Origin: an uncultured Anaerolineales bacterium
Lineage (GTDB): Bacteria; Chloroflexota; Anaerolineae; Anaerolineales; UBA11657
Direction of reading: 5' to 3'
Assembly: GCA_913040765.1 (NCBI GenBank)
Contig: CAJWIA010000012.1
Span: 1-15,452 of the forward strand
Length of the DNA: 15,452 nt
The translations under genes and the position numbers were made by a program. Position 1 is the stretch's first letter, and each line of letters starts with the position of its first letter. Below the pieces are notes generated by a model. The model was given only the letters and a program-made list of their open reading frames with translations. It was not told the origin of the DNA and did not search any database. This document shows, in pieces, positions 7,013-15,065 of this stretch.

Positions 7013-9004
7013 TTATTGTGAGTGTTGTTTGTTGGCGTAGCTTGTGTTGCGAAGAAGCAATGCTAGTAGGCATATGGTCAATCCAGAAATGATCACTCCC
7101 ATCCGAACAGATCTTGGACTATATTCCCACTCAATTGTCCATGTCCCTCTAGGAAGAGATACTGCTCGAAGCAAACCAAATGCGCGCAAACTTTCAATTG
7201 TTTTGCCATTAGCACTTACCTTCCATCCTGGATAATCAATTTCGCTCAGAACAATTATCCCTGGGGCACTCAAGCTCACTTCTGCTTCAATATAGTGATT
7301 GTTATGTTTAACTAAAACTGCACTTTCAGAATCTATTGCTGATTTTGGTTTTGGAGACGGGGATTTTTCTAGCACAACTGTTTGGTATGGATCAAGCCAT
7401 TTCATGGATGAGGTGACCTGAAATGCATTATCTTGATTGGGTACAATCTCAAGGTCGTGTGTGATCCATACAGGTTTGCCACCTAAATCTAGTTGGTAGA
7501 TATTAGGATGAGTCATGTTATCAATCAAATTCACACCAGGGTATTCTATGCTGCGTTCCGTTATTACGTAGCGAACATTAAGGAGCTGCCACCATCGAGT
7601 CTCCGGTACTTTTCTCATAAATTTGTGATAATTAGCTAGTGAAAGCGGTCCATTACCTGTTACATCACGGAGATGAAAGATTTTCCCCGCATTACCTCCA
7701 CTTGGCAACAATGCTTCACTACTAATTCGCCAGTAACCTGGTTGATTCTGAAGATAATTTACTGCGAGTGTGTGGTTATAGAAACCCTCTTCAGGTGGCT
7801 TCTGTAATATGACACCATAATTAGCAATGAACAAATCAGCTGTGACAATTATTATAGATATGGGTAATAACCATTTGGGTATCCAGTTTTGTAGTATTAA
7901 TTGTTTGTATCCATAACCTGCTAATACGACTAATGCAAAACAAACCAAGAAAGCAGCGCGTTCTTGGCCACGAAACAATGCTGCATTAGGTGCCAATGAG
8001 TATACAAATGGATATACAAATCCGTGGCGTCCTAATGACAATAATAGAGAAAATGTGAATATGATTCCCCAGTACCATATCACAACTTGTCGTTGGCATA
8101 ATCCTATTAATGCAAGCAAGAGAGGGAAAATTCCCACGTATAGTGGCGACCACTCATCAGTATTGGGGCGCACAAGTCCTACTAATGCATTAGTGCCAAA
8201 TCCGCCAGATACTTCGTTGTATGAAAGCCCTATGCGATTGGACACTAATGCCAATTGAACACTGGGTATCCATTGGGCTGCACTTAATCCTAATGCTATA
8301 GTGATTATTATCGATATAACAGTTAGAGCGAAACGTACTTCTTTCCAGTTTGCGGAACTGCGCATTAGAACATATGTGACTATTACAAAAATGCAGTATG
8401 AAGTAGTTTGTGGATGTCCTGCAAGGATGCTGAATCCCATTGCAACTCCTGCAATAGCAGCAAATTTAAGCGTGCGTTTTGTGACTGATATTTCAGCCAG
8501 CCATAGTCCGGCAGGCAACCATGTAGCAGCCTCTATGATAGGAGTTTGAAGCATAGGGTATGAAGTTAGAAATCCACTTAATCCAAAAGATATCCCTGAC
8601 AACATAGCCGCACCTATACTATTGGTTAGGTGTTTCACTAACAAGAATGTAAACAAGGCACTTAATCCTAGATGAAAAATTGCTTCAATTTCTAATGCTA
8701 AGAATCGTAAAGGAGCGGGTACTAACGCTAGCCATAATCCTAAAGGATAAAAGGTTGCATGTTGACTTTCTGAAATAGCTGGATATCCTCCAAATGTGTA
8801 AGGATCCCAAATGGGTAGGCGTCCGCTACGTATTTCTTCTGCTGCAAAAGAACGAAATGGGTAGTGTTGTGCAACAAAATCTCCTTGAGCAAAGACATGT
8901 CTGTCATCACTGTTTGGCCACCAAATTTGCCAAAACAGCAGAAATGGCAATATCACAAGTATTATGCCTGCAAAGATAGATTTGTTTGTTGCAAAATAGC
9001 GCAT
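7013..9004 (-). CDS. YfhO-family multi-pass membrane protein (probable GT-C glycosyltransferase)
   Basis: 663 residues. After the first helix (about 11-29) comes a family-typical extracytoplasmic loop: GDFVAQHYPFRSF (41-53; Asp42 is the likely catalytic acid by analogy with GT-C enzymes), then GRLPIWDPYTFGGYP (61-75). About ten more hydrophobic segments run to residue ~395. A large soluble domain follows, containing LLNVRYVITER and SEIDYPGWKVSANG, and a last helix near 637-655 anchors the C-terminus. YfhO relatives in Gram-positives glycosylate lipoteichoic or wall teichoic acids using lipid-linked sugars; a comparable envelope role here is inference. It faces the polysaccharide genes tail to tail and is not in their operon. 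A TATAAT lies 6 nt before the ATG, suggesting a leaderless message. Confidence 0.85.
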   Translation of the reverse strand: MRYFATNKSIFAGIILVILPFLLFWQIWWPNSDDRHVFAQGDFVAQHYPFRSFAAEEIRSGRLPIWDPYTFGGYPAISESQHATFYPLGLWLALVPAPLRFLALEIEAIFHLGLSALFTFLLVKHLTNSIGAAMLSGISFGLSGFLTSYPMLQTPIIEAATWLPAGLWLAEISVTKRTLKFAAIAGVAMGFSILAGHPQTTSYCIFVIVTYVLMRSSANWKEVRFALTVISIIITIALGLSAAQWIPSVQLALVSNRIGLSYNEVSGGFGTNALVGLVRPNTDEWSPLYVGIFPLLLALIGLCQRQVVIWYWGIIFTFSLLLSLGRHGFVYPFVYSLAPNAALFRGQERAAFLVCFALVVLAGYGYKQLILQNWIPKWLLPISIIIVTADLFIANYGVILQKPPEEGFYNHTLAVNYLQNQPGYWRISSEALLPSGGNAGKIFHLRDVTGNGPLSLANYHKFMRKVPETRWWQLLNVRYVITERSIEYPGVNLIDNMTHPNIYQLDLGGKPVWITHDLEIVPNQDNAFQVTSSMKWLDPYQTVVLEKSPSPKPKSAIDSESAVLVKHNNHYIEAEVSLSAPGIIVLSEIDYPGWKVSANGKTIESLRAFGLLRAVSLPRGTWTIEWEYSPRSVRMGVIISGLTICLLALLLRNTSYANKQHSQ

Positions 9005-9010
9005 TAGTAG

Positions 9011-9016
9011 ATTATA
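9011..9016 (-). promoter_or_regulatory. -10 box of the YfhO-family gene, possibly leaderless
   Basis: A perfect TATAAT on the minus strand lies with 6 nt between it and the ATG, so transcription would start at or next to the start codon. The -35 is weak (TTAGTG at 9034-9039, 17-bp spacer). No Shine-Dalgarno site precedes the ATG, consistent with leaderless initiation. Confidence 0.45.
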
Positions 9017-9163
9017 GACCTAGTAGTATCCTACACTAAGTTTTTTTTCTGGTAGTTAAGGGTGTTTTGGTAAGGTTGGTTAGATTATTGGTTACATGCT
9101 GCTTCATAGACAAAAATGATCTAACATTAACTAATTAACAACAGACATATGTAGAGATATGGT

Positions 9164-9526
9164 TCAAATAGCATTTGTGAGTGTCAAAGCTGTAAACCAG
9201 ATAATTAACTGCGCTATCAATGTAATTGTCAATAAAAGATGTGCTACAAATCGTTCATCTTTGTTCCGAAGTAGAACAAGACCAGTCATTGTGTTGACTA
9301 ACCATATTAATGATCCTATCATTGGTAAATTAAATAGGTTATGTGTTGATCCGTACCTTATTGCAGTTCCTTCATAACTCAAATTTAATGGGATAGGGTT
9401 AGGGAGAGTTGGTACTGTTCGAGCAATAAATGCAAACAACAGCAGTATTGACAGCAGTGAAATCCCAAGCAAGATAAGTGCTGGGCCGTGATTTTTCCAA
9501 GTAGCAATCTTATCTGAAGTTTCCAT
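9164..9526 (-). CDS. Small three-helix membrane protein (DUF1648-like)
   Basis: 120 residues with three hydrophobic segments at about 14-35, 66-83 and 94-116. Between the first and second is LPNPIPLNLSYEGTAIRYGS, which resembles the signature of DUF1648-type proteins (a Pro-Ile-Pro turn, then Gly and Arg-x-Gly). LPMIGSLIWLVNTMTG and an RNKDERF loop follow. Function unknown. It sits 45 bp downstream of ilvE in the same direction with no terminator visible between, so it may be read from the ilvE transcript; a metabolic link is not implied. No clear ribosome binding site. A perfect 10-bp palindrome lies 14 bp upstream (9541-9550). Confidence 0.75.
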   Translation of the reverse strand: METSDKIATWKNHGPALILLGISLLSILLLFAFIARTVPTLPNPIPLNLSYEGTAIRYGSTHNLFNLPMIGSLIWLVNTMTGLVLLRNKDERFVAHLLLTITLIAQLIIWFTALTLTNAI

Positions 9527-9540
9527 ATCGATGCCTATTG

Positions 9541-9550
9541 GTACTAGTAC
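9541..9550. repeat. 10-bp perfect palindrome between ilvE and the small membrane protein gene
   Basis: GTACTAGTAC reads the same on both strands and lies in the 45-bp gap, 14 bp before the start of the downstream gene. It could be a small operator or chance; no second copy was noticed. Confidence 0.3.
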
Positions 9551-9571
9551 TTGACATCTAATAACATATTG

Positions 9572-10483
9572 TCAGACGTACTCCAACCATTCTTTTGATC
9601 GTTTACCAGTCCCATTGACTGTATCAAAAAATACCTGCTGAATTGTTTTAGTTATTGGACCAGGTTTGCCTAGACCTATAGTGCGATGGTCGACGGCTCT
9701 GACAGGAGTGACTTCAGCTGCAGTTCCGCAGACAAATAACTCATCAGCAATATATAATTGATCGCGTGAGATGAGATTCTCGGTAATATTGTATCCAGAG
9801 TCTTTGGCTATGGTAACCAATGAATTTCGTGTGATTCCTTCTAGAATGGTTGCTCTAGGTGGCGTCTCTATATCTTGATCATTTACGACGAACAAGTTTT
9901 CGCCGGAACACTCCGACACGTATCCGTTAGGATCAAGCATAATGGCCTCATCATATCCTGATCGCAATGCCAAAGTTTTAGCCAATACAGAATTCACGTA
10001 GTTCCCAGATATTTTTGCTTTTGTCATACTGACATTGATATGATGACGTGTAAATGATGAAACCATCATGTGAACTCCTCTTTCAAGCGCTTCGTCACCT
10101 AAATAGGTTCCCCATTCCCATGCAGCGATACCAATTTTTGCAACTGATGCATCTAAATCTAGACCTAGAGGTCCATCAAGGTAAATTAGGGGTCTAATAT
10201 AACAACCTTTGAAACCATTCGCTTTGATTGTTTCAAAAGTAGCCTGACATAAATCGTCTATGCTATAAGGAAATTCGCTTACGCCCAATATGAGAACAGA
10301 ATCTAGAAGCCGTTGCATATGTTCTCGTAATCGGAACACAGCTGCGCCTTCTGGAGTTTCATAACACCGTATACCTTCAAATGCTCCGATTCCATAGTGC
10401 ATAGTTGGGCTTAGAAAGTGAATGTTAGCTTCTTCAAATGGCACAATCTTGCCATTCATCCAAATATAGTCTGCTTTCATCAT
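9572..10483 (-). CDS. ilvE: Branched-chain amino acid aminotransferase
   Basis: 303 residues, PLP fold type IV, catalysing the last step of Val, Leu and Ile synthesis (or the first step of breakdown) with glutamate/2-oxoglutarate. The internal aldimine lysine is Lys157 in KAKISGNYVNSVLAK. Other conserved elements are MHYGIGAFEGIRCY (28-41), YIRPLIYLD (95-103), YVSECSGENLFVV and ATILEGITRNSLV in the cofactor-binding half. Two adjacent ATGs (10483, 10480) share an AGGAG Shine-Dalgarno site; spacing is 4 nt to the first and 7 nt to the second, so the second may be the true start. No ilv/leu neighbours are present, so it is a standalone gene. I see no T-box or peptide attenuator in its ~45-nt leader. 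Confidence 0.95.
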   Translation of the reverse strand: MMKADYIWMNGKIVPFEEANIHFLSPTMHYGIGAFEGIRCYETPEGAAVFRLREHMQRLLDSVLILGVSEFPYSIDDLCQATFETIKANGFKGCYIRPLIYLDGPLGLDLDASVAKIGIAAWEWGTYLGDEALERGVHMMVSSFTRHHINVSMTKAKISGNYVNSVLAKTLALRSGYDEAIMLDPNGYVSECSGENLFVVNDQDIETPPRATILEGITRNSLVTIAKDSGYNITENLISRDQLYIADELFVCGTAAEVTPVRAVDHRTIGLGKPGPITKTIQQVFFDTVNGTGKRSKEWLEYV

Positions 10484-10487
10484 GAAA

Positions 10488-10492
10488 CTCCT
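10488..10492 (-). promoter_or_regulatory. Shine-Dalgarno site of ilvE
   Basis: AGGAG on the minus strand, 7 nt before the ATG at 10480 and 4 nt before the ATG at 10483. The better spacing favours the second ATG as the initiator. Confidence 0.7.
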
Positions 10493-10533
10493 GTATCTAT
10501 AACTTCCAGCATAATTGAGTTTATCTTTATATC

Positions 10534-10562
10534 ATTATACAACTAGAGATTGTGAATCCCAA
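10534..10562 (-). promoter_or_regulatory. sigma70-type promoter of ilvE
   Basis: A -35 box TTGGGA (10557-10562) and a perfect -10 box TATAAT (10534-10539) are 17 bp apart on the minus strand. The predicted start near 10527 gives a leader of about 45 nt that contains the Shine-Dalgarno site. It lies downstream of the dnaK terminator, so ilvE is transcribed independently of dnaK. Confidence 0.65.
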
Positions 10563-10582
10563 ATCAATTGTAAGGGAATCCA

Positions 10583-10615
10583 TAAAGAAAAGTAGCCCGT
10601 CCATGGACGAGCTAC
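10583..10615 (-). terminator. Intrinsic terminator of dnaK
   Basis: On the minus strand, GTAGCTCGTCC pairs with GGACGGGCTAC (10592-10615), one mismatch, with a tiny loop in CCATGG. TTTTCTTT (10584-10591) follows at once. It lies about 40 bp after the dnaK stop codon and upstream of the ilvE promoter, so it separates the two units. Confidence 0.85.
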
Positions 10616-10654
10616 ACGAGATAGGTGTTGTTTTGTTTCTACTACATGTTGATT

Positions 10655-12544
10655 TTATGCTTCTGTAAATTCACCCTCTACTACATCTTCATTGTCAGGC
10701 TTATCATCGTCACCAGAATCACCAGAGTCTGAACTATCTTGTGCGCTGGCGGCTGCTTGTTGACTTAGTGCATGGGAGGCTTGCTGTAAATTCTGTGTCA
10801 AATCTTGTATTTTTGCTACATCCTCATCCTGCATGCTCTCACGAAGTTCTTGAATTTGTGTTTCAATTGAATTTCGTTCGTCAGTATCTAGGTTTTCTCC
10901 TAATTCTTCTAATACCTTTTCAGTAGTATAAGCTACACTATCGGCCTCGTTACGAGCTTCAACCAATTCTTTCCGTTTGCGGTCCTCAGCCTCGTTTTGA
11001 CGGGCATTGTTGACCATATTTTCTATTTCTGAGTCATCAAGATTTGTGCTAGCTGTGATTGTTATTTGTTGCTTAGCACCAGTGGCTTTATCCTGCGCTG
11101 TTACACTGAGAATTCCGTTTGCGTCAATATCATAATCTACTTCAATTTGTGGCATACCTCTTGGAGCTGCTGGAATTCCCTCTAGCCGAAATCTTCCTAG
11201 GCTCATGTTGTCTGAAGCCATTGATCTTTCGCCTTGTAATACATGTATATCGACAGCTGTTTGATTGTCAGCAGCAGTAGAGAACACTTCGGTCTTCTTG
11301 ACTGGTACGGTAGTATTACGTTCAATCAGGGGAGTCATTACTTCTCCTAACGTTTCCAATCCAAGAGTTAATGGTGTGACGTCTAGCAGTAGAACATCTT
11401 TGACTTCCCCACCTAGTACTCCTCCTTGGATAGCTGCTCCTATCGCAACCACTTCGTCCGGGTTTACACCTTTGTGTGGCGACTTCCCAGTTAGTTGCTC
11501 AACCAGGTCTTGTACCATGGGCATTCGTGTTGAACCACCCACAAGTACTATTTGATCTATATCTGATGCCGATGCGCCAGCATCCTTAAGTGCACTCTCA
11601 AATGGCCCACGCAACCGCTGTACTAATCCCTGAGTGAGTTGTTCGAATTCACTACGCCCCAGGTTTATCTGTAGATGTTTAGGTCCTTCAGCATCTGCAG
11701 TGATGAACGGTAAATTTATTTCAGTTTGTTTCATAGAGCTAAGTTCAATCTTAGCCTTTTCTGCTGCTTCTCTTAATCTTTGTAATGCTTGGCGATCGTT
11801 GCGTAAGTCGATACCCTGATCTTTTTTGAACTCATCTGCTGCCCAATCCAGGATAGCTTGGTCCCAGTCGTCGCCACCTAAATGTGTATCCCCATTAGTT
11901 GCTTCCACTTCAACCACACCTTCTGCTACTTCTAGAATGGATACATCAAAGGTGCCTCCACCAAGATCAAATACAAGAATTTTCTCATTAGCATTTGATT
12001 CTAGACCATAGGCCAAAGCAGCAGCCGTAGGTTCGTTGATAATGCGCATTACTTCCAATCCAGCTATTTTTCCGGCATCTTTAGTGGCTTGTCTTTGACT
12101 ATCGCTAAAATATGCAGGTACGGTTATTACAGCTTGTGTAACAGGGGTACCTAAATAGCTTTCAGCATCGGACTTTAATTTTGCGAGAATCATTCCAGAT
12201 ATTTCTTGAGGAGTATATGTTTTGTCTGTTTGAGGTATTTTTACTCTAGCATCTTCTTTGGATCCAGAAACGATTTCATAGGGCACCATACCACTCTCTG
12301 TAGTCACTTGGTCGGCTCTGAGACCCATAAGTCGTTTGATTGAATATATTGTATTCTGTGGGTTTGTTACTGATTGTCGTTTTGCAGTTTGACCCACCAG
12401 TCGCTCACCGTTTTTGTTGAATGCTACTACTGACGGCATGGTTCTAGTTCCCTCACTAGTGCTTATTACTGCAGGGTCACCTCCTTCCATTACCGCTATG
12501 ACAGAGTTGGTAGTACCTAAATCAATTCCAATAATCTTCGACAT
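10655..12544 (-). CDS. dnaK: Chaperone protein DnaK (Hsp70)
   Basis: 629 residues from the ATG at 12544, chosen because GGAGGA sits 6 nt upstream and the protein then begins [15 protein letters not shown] as in all DnaK. Extending to 12577 would add 11 unrelated residues. The ATPase domain has the phosphate-1 loop [10 protein letters not shown] (5-14), [31 protein letters not shown], the phosphate-2 loop FDLGGGTFD and LVGGSTRMP. The linker [20 protein letters not shown] leads into the substrate-binding domain and an acidic, Gln/Ser/Asp-rich tail ending [10 protein letters not shown]. It folds and protects proteins in the cytosol with DnaJ and GrpE; neither partner gene is adjacent, so this is a lone dnaK unit. 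A terminator follows it. The promoter region lacks a CIRCE element. Confidence 0.98.
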   Translation of the reverse strand: MSKIIGIDLGTTNSVIAVMEGGDPAVISTSEGTRTMPSVVAFNKNGERLVGQTAKRQSVTNPQNTIYSIKRLMGLRADQVTTESGMVPYEIVSGSKEDARVKIPQTDKTYTPQEISGMILAKLKSDAESYLGTPVTQAVITVPAYFSDSQRQATKDAGKIAGLEVMRIINEPTAAALAYGLESNANEKILVFDLGGGTFDVSILEVAEGVVEVEATNGDTHLGGDDWDQAILDWAADEFKKDQGIDLRNDRQALQRLREAAEKAKIELSSMKQTEINLPFITADAEGPKHLQINLGRSEFEQLTQGLVQRLRGPFESALKDAGASASDIDQIVLVGGSTRMPMVQDLVEQLTGKSPHKGVNPDEVVAIGAAIQGGVLGGEVKDVLLLDVTPLTLGLETLGEVMTPLIERNTTVPVKKTEVFSTAADNQTAVDIHVLQGERSMASDNMSLGRFRLEGIPAAPRGMPQIEVDYDIDANGILSVTAQDKATGAKQQITITASTNLDDSEIENMVNNARQNEAEDRKRKELVEARNEADSVAYTTEKVLEELGENLDTDERNSIETQIQELRESMQDEDVAKIQDLTQNLQQASHALSQQAAASAQDSSDSGDSGDDDKPDNEDVVEGEFTEA

Positions 12545-12550
12545 TTCAAT

Positions 12551-12556
12551 TCCTCC
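12551..12556 (-). promoter_or_regulatory. Shine-Dalgarno site that sets the dnaK start
   Basis: GGAGGA on the minus strand, 6 nt before the ATG at 12544. It fixes the DnaK start and makes the longer in-frame start at 12577 unlikely. Confidence 0.85.
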
Positions 12557-12618
12557 ATACAGGCTTATAGCAATCACAGTATGTTCTATGTGATAACACT
12601 CTATATGTTAAGGGATAG

Positions 12619-12633
12619 ATGTTTGAGAAACAT
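12619..12633. promoter_or_regulatory. Candidate operator overlapping the dnaK promoter
   Basis: Perfect inverted repeat ATGTTT-GAG-AAACAT (6-bp arms, 3-bp spacer). It overlaps the proposed dnaK -10 box (12630-12635) and the start-site region, where a repressor would act. It does not match CIRCE or any operator I know. It may be chance. Confidence 0.35.
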
Positions 12634-12658
12634 TAGAGGTATATAAAGATATTATCAA
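12630..12658 (-). promoter_or_regulatory. Candidate dnaK promoter
   Basis: On the minus strand, TTGATA (12653-12658) and TAATGT (12630-12635) are 17 bp apart. The start would be near 12623, giving a leader of about 80 nt before the dnaK ATG. The match is moderate and no CIRCE or sigma32 consensus was seen. Confidence 0.45.
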
Positions 12659-12701
12659 CATATTGCAGTAGAGCAAATCAGCAATATGCGAGATTTTCGG
12701 T

Positions 12702-12707
12702 TATACT
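12702..12707 (+). promoter_or_regulatory. -10 box of the family 2 glycosyltransferase, possibly leaderless
   Basis: TATACT lies 8 nt before the GTG start at 12716, so transcription should begin within a base or two of the start codon. There is no Shine-Dalgarno site and no good -35. It drives the unit divergent from dnaK. Confidence 0.45.
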
Positions 12708-12715
12708 AAATTATT

Positions 12716-13681
12716 GTGTCTCAGAATGATCCAAAATACTCTATCGTAGCACCTGTATTTAACGAAGAAGAAACACTACCTGAATTTTACAGGCGTATAT
12801 TCGCAGTTGTTCAAGAACTGGATAGTGCAACCGAACTGTTGTTGATAGATGATGGCAGCACTGATAATTCTTTAGCACTTATGCAAGAACTCCAGGCTCA
12901 AGAGTCGTTTGTGAGAATTATTAGTTTTTCCCGTAATTTTGGTCATCAGGTTGCTATCACAGCTGGCATAGATTACGCAAAGGGTGACGCAGTTATAGTT
13001 ATAGACTCTGATTTGCAAGATCCCCCTGAGGTTATTCATGAGTTAGTCTCCAAATGGAAAGCAGGCGCTGAGTTGGTTTTGGCGGTACGTTCGGCACGCA
13101 GAGGAGAGAGCTGGTTCAAGCGTGCCACTGCATCTTTTTTCTATCGATTAATTGACAAGCTGACAGATTTACATATACCAAAGGATAGTGGTGATTTTAG
13201 ACTGATGGATCGCAAGGTAGTGCAAGCACTGCGAAAAGTTAGAGAACAACATCGGTTTATGCGGGGCCTTTCAGTGTGGGTAGGATTCGAGCGGGATGAA
13301 GTGTTGTATGTACGGGATGAGCGATTTGCCGGTCGCAGCAAATATCCCCTTAGTCGTATGCTTCGTTTCGCCACTGATGGTATCACTAGTTTTTCTCATG
13401 TTCCCATGCAGCTTTCGATGACATTGGGTTTTTTCTTTGCTGGGGTTGCATTGCTTGGTATCCCAGCAATTATAGCGCTACGTTTTTCTGGAAGTAGGGA
13501 GTTTTTTGGTCAGGCCACAACATTGGTTAGCGTGTTGTTATTGGGTGGAGTTCAACTGATATGTTTGGGGATTATAGGTGAATATCTAGGACGCATATAT
13601 AACGAAGTGAGGCGGCGACCACTATATTTGATTTCGAGAAAATGGGGCTTCGATAGAGATGATGAGGGATTATCAGAATAA
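12716..13681 (+). CDS. Polyprenyl-phosphate glycosyltransferase, GtrB/DPM type (GT2)
   Basis: 321 residues with a GTG start. A cytosolic GT-A domain has SIVAPVFNEEETL (9-21), the donor motif DDGSTD (45-50), NFGHQVAITAGIDYAKGD (74-91) and the metal-binding DSDLQDPP (97-104), followed by SGDFRLMDR (158-166) and GRSKYPLSRML (206-216). Two C-terminal membrane helices (about 233-257 and 267-289) and IGEYLGRIYNEVRRRPLY complete the GtrB/ArnC architecture. Such enzymes move a sugar from a nucleotide donor to polyprenyl phosphate, producing the lipid-linked sugar that GT-C proteins use outside the membrane. This could supply a partner such as the YfhO-family protein in this window; that link is inference. 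sbcD follows 24 bp later and is probably co-transcribed. Confidence 0.93.
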   Translation: MSQNDPKYSIVAPVFNEEETLPEFYRRIFAVVQELDSATELLLIDDGSTDNSLALMQELQAQESFVRIISFSRNFGHQVAITAGIDYAKGDAVIVIDSDLQDPPEVIHELVSKWKAGAELVLAVRSARRGESWFKRATASFFYRLIDKLTDLHIPKDSGDFRLMDRKVVQALRKVREQHRFMRGLSVWVGFERDEVLYVRDERFAGRSKYPLSRMLRFATDGITSFSHVPMQLSMTLGFFFAGVALLGIPAIIALRFSGSREFFGQATTLVSVLLLGGVQLICLGIIGEYLGRIYNEVRRRPLYLISRKWGFDRDDEGLSE

Positions 13682-13705
13682 TTTGCCTAAGTTCTGGAAG
13701 CAATT

Positions 13706-14935
13706 ATGAGTAATCCTATTCGTTTGCTCCATTTCGCAGATGTGCATGTGGGTATGGAGAATTATGGTCGACTCGACTTGGATAGTGGCACTTCGACACG
13801 AGTTCGCGATTTTCTAGACCGTATGGATGAGGTGATTGACTACGGAATAAATAATAAAGCAGATATTGCAATATTTGCTGGTGATGCATTTAAAACGAGA
13901 GATCCAAATCCAACACAACAGCGCGAATTTGCAACGCGCCTTAAACGTCTAGCTGATCATATGCCATTGCTGGTATTGGTAGGTAATCATGACGTGCCGG
14001 GCATGGCTTCTAAGGCAAGCAGTGTTGATATTTTCAAGGCTCTTGATGTTCCCAATGTTATCGTTGGGAACGAGCCTACAGGTGAGGTAGTGGACACTAG
14101 GAGTGGACCTGTGTTCCTAGCTTGGATGCCGTATCCTATGCGTAACAGGTTACTTACTAAGGATCAATATCAAGGAAAATCATTGCATGATCTGGATTTG
14201 GCACTCCAGACCGCTGTAGTTACTATTATCAAGGATTTGGCGGGTAAAGCTATAGAATATGATATGCCTCGCGTACTAAGTAGTCACTTGTCAGTATCTG
14301 AGGCCAAACTCGGATCAGAGCGTAGTGTCATGCTCGGTAAGGATGTGTCTATAGGTAAATCGGTTCTTAACGACCAAGTGTGGGATTATGTAGCTCTAGG
14401 ACATATTCACAAACATCAGGATGTTAACTCAGGTTCATATCCGGGGATTGTCTATTCAGGGAGTTTGGAGAGAATAGATTTTGGAGAGGAAAAAGATTCT
14501 AAAGGATTTTGTTGGATAGAGCTTGAGCGTGAAAAAACCGTATGGAAGTTCGTACAAGTTGATGCTCGTCCGTTTTTGACCATTCGAGTAGATGTGCGTG
14601 ATCACGAAGAACCTACCACTGCTATTCTAAGTTCCATATCAGCACATGATATTAAGGATGTAGTGATTCGCCTTATGATAAATATCAAGTCGCAAAATGT
14701 GCAGTTGCTAAGAGACAATGATATTGTTGCAGCTTTGTCCGATGCACATAGCTATTCTATAAACAAGGATGTTGAGCACGAAGCTAGGACGCGAATCGGT
14801 GGGGTGGCTGCTGAGACACTATCCGCCGAAGAGCTTCTTAAGCATTATTTAGTTGACAAAGGGTATATGCCTGAACGCATAAAAACTCTTTTGACAGCCG
14901 CTAACAATATTTTCCAAAATGATACTAAATCATAA
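13706..14935 (+). CDS. sbcD: Exonuclease SbcCD subunit D (Mre11-like nuclease)
   Basis: 409 residues. The metallophosphoesterase motifs are all there: Asp12 and His14 in FADVHVG, Asp60 in FAGDAFK, Asn94-His95-Asp96 in GNHD, His194 in SSHLSV, and His233/His235 in LGHIHKH. The SbcD-type capping region entry YSGSLERIDFGEE (250-262) follows. With the SbcC ATPase it opens hairpins and trims double-strand breaks. The segment after Asp60 reads GDAFK where GDLFD or similar is usual; the metal ligand itself is kept. GGAAG (13696-13700) lies 5 nt before the ATG. sbcC is not directly downstream: a long gene-free gap and a repeat-protein gene follow instead. Assignment sure; whether it pairs with a distant SbcC is not visible. 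Confidence 0.95.
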   Translation: MSNPIRLLHFADVHVGMENYGRLDLDSGTSTRVRDFLDRMDEVIDYGINNKADIAIFAGDAFKTRDPNPTQQREFATRLKRLADHMPLLVLVGNHDVPGMASKASSVDIFKALDVPNVIVGNEPTGEVVDTRSGPVFLAWMPYPMRNRLLTKDQYQGKSLHDLDLALQTAVVTIIKDLAGKAIEYDMPRVLSSHLSVSEAKLGSERSVMLGKDVSIGKSVLNDQVWDYVALGHIHKHQDVNSGSYPGIVYSGSLERIDFGEEKDSKGFCWIELEREKTVWKFVQVDARPFLTIRVDVRDHEEPTTAILSSISAHDIKDVVIRLMINIKSQNVQLLRDNDIVAALSDAHSYSINKDVEHEARTRIGGVAAETLSAEELLKHYLVDKGYMPERIKTLLTAANNIFQNDTKS

Positions 14936-15028
14936 CCAGACTTTTCATTCAAACAAAGAATTAATCGCCTCGCGTGACGTGGACCACTATAAAATTACCC
15001 CCTGCCACATGGAATAAAAACAAAAAAC
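14936..15028. other. Gene-free spacer after sbcD
   Basis: AT-rich with no open reading frame worth calling. No stem with a T-run was found, so sbcD has no recognisable intrinsic terminator here. Together with the promoter and leader that follow, it makes a 366-bp stretch without a gene. Confidence 0.5.
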
Positions 15029-15058
15029 TTGACATACCTTGTTGAGATATTGTATATT
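15029..15058 (+). promoter_or_regulatory. Strong sigma70-type promoter of the repeat-protein gene
   Basis: A consensus TTGACA (15029-15034) and TATATT (15053-15058) are 18 bp apart. An inverted repeat GTATA-TTAG-TATAC (15052-15065) overlaps the -10 box and could be an operator. The start is expected near 15065, well upstream of the start codon at 15302. Confidence 0.7.
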
Positions 15059-15065
15059 AGTATAC

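Noticed and set aside
9159..9377. Plus-strand 72-codon open frame over the small membrane protein
   Set aside because: Antisense shadow of the minus-strand gene, whose three clear hydrophobic helices are the more protein-like reading.
10484..10562. T-box or attenuator leader before ilvE
   Set aside because: The leader from the visible promoter is only about 45 nt, with no T-box bulge motif and no leader peptide rich in Val, Leu or Ile.
12545..12577. 11-residue N-terminal extension of DnaK
   Set aside because: The Shine-Dalgarno site lies inside this stretch and the conserved DnaK start follows it.
12545..12715. CIRCE (HrcA) operator before dnaK
   Set aside because: No TTAGCACTC-N9-GAGTGCTAA-like pair is present in the gap on either strand.
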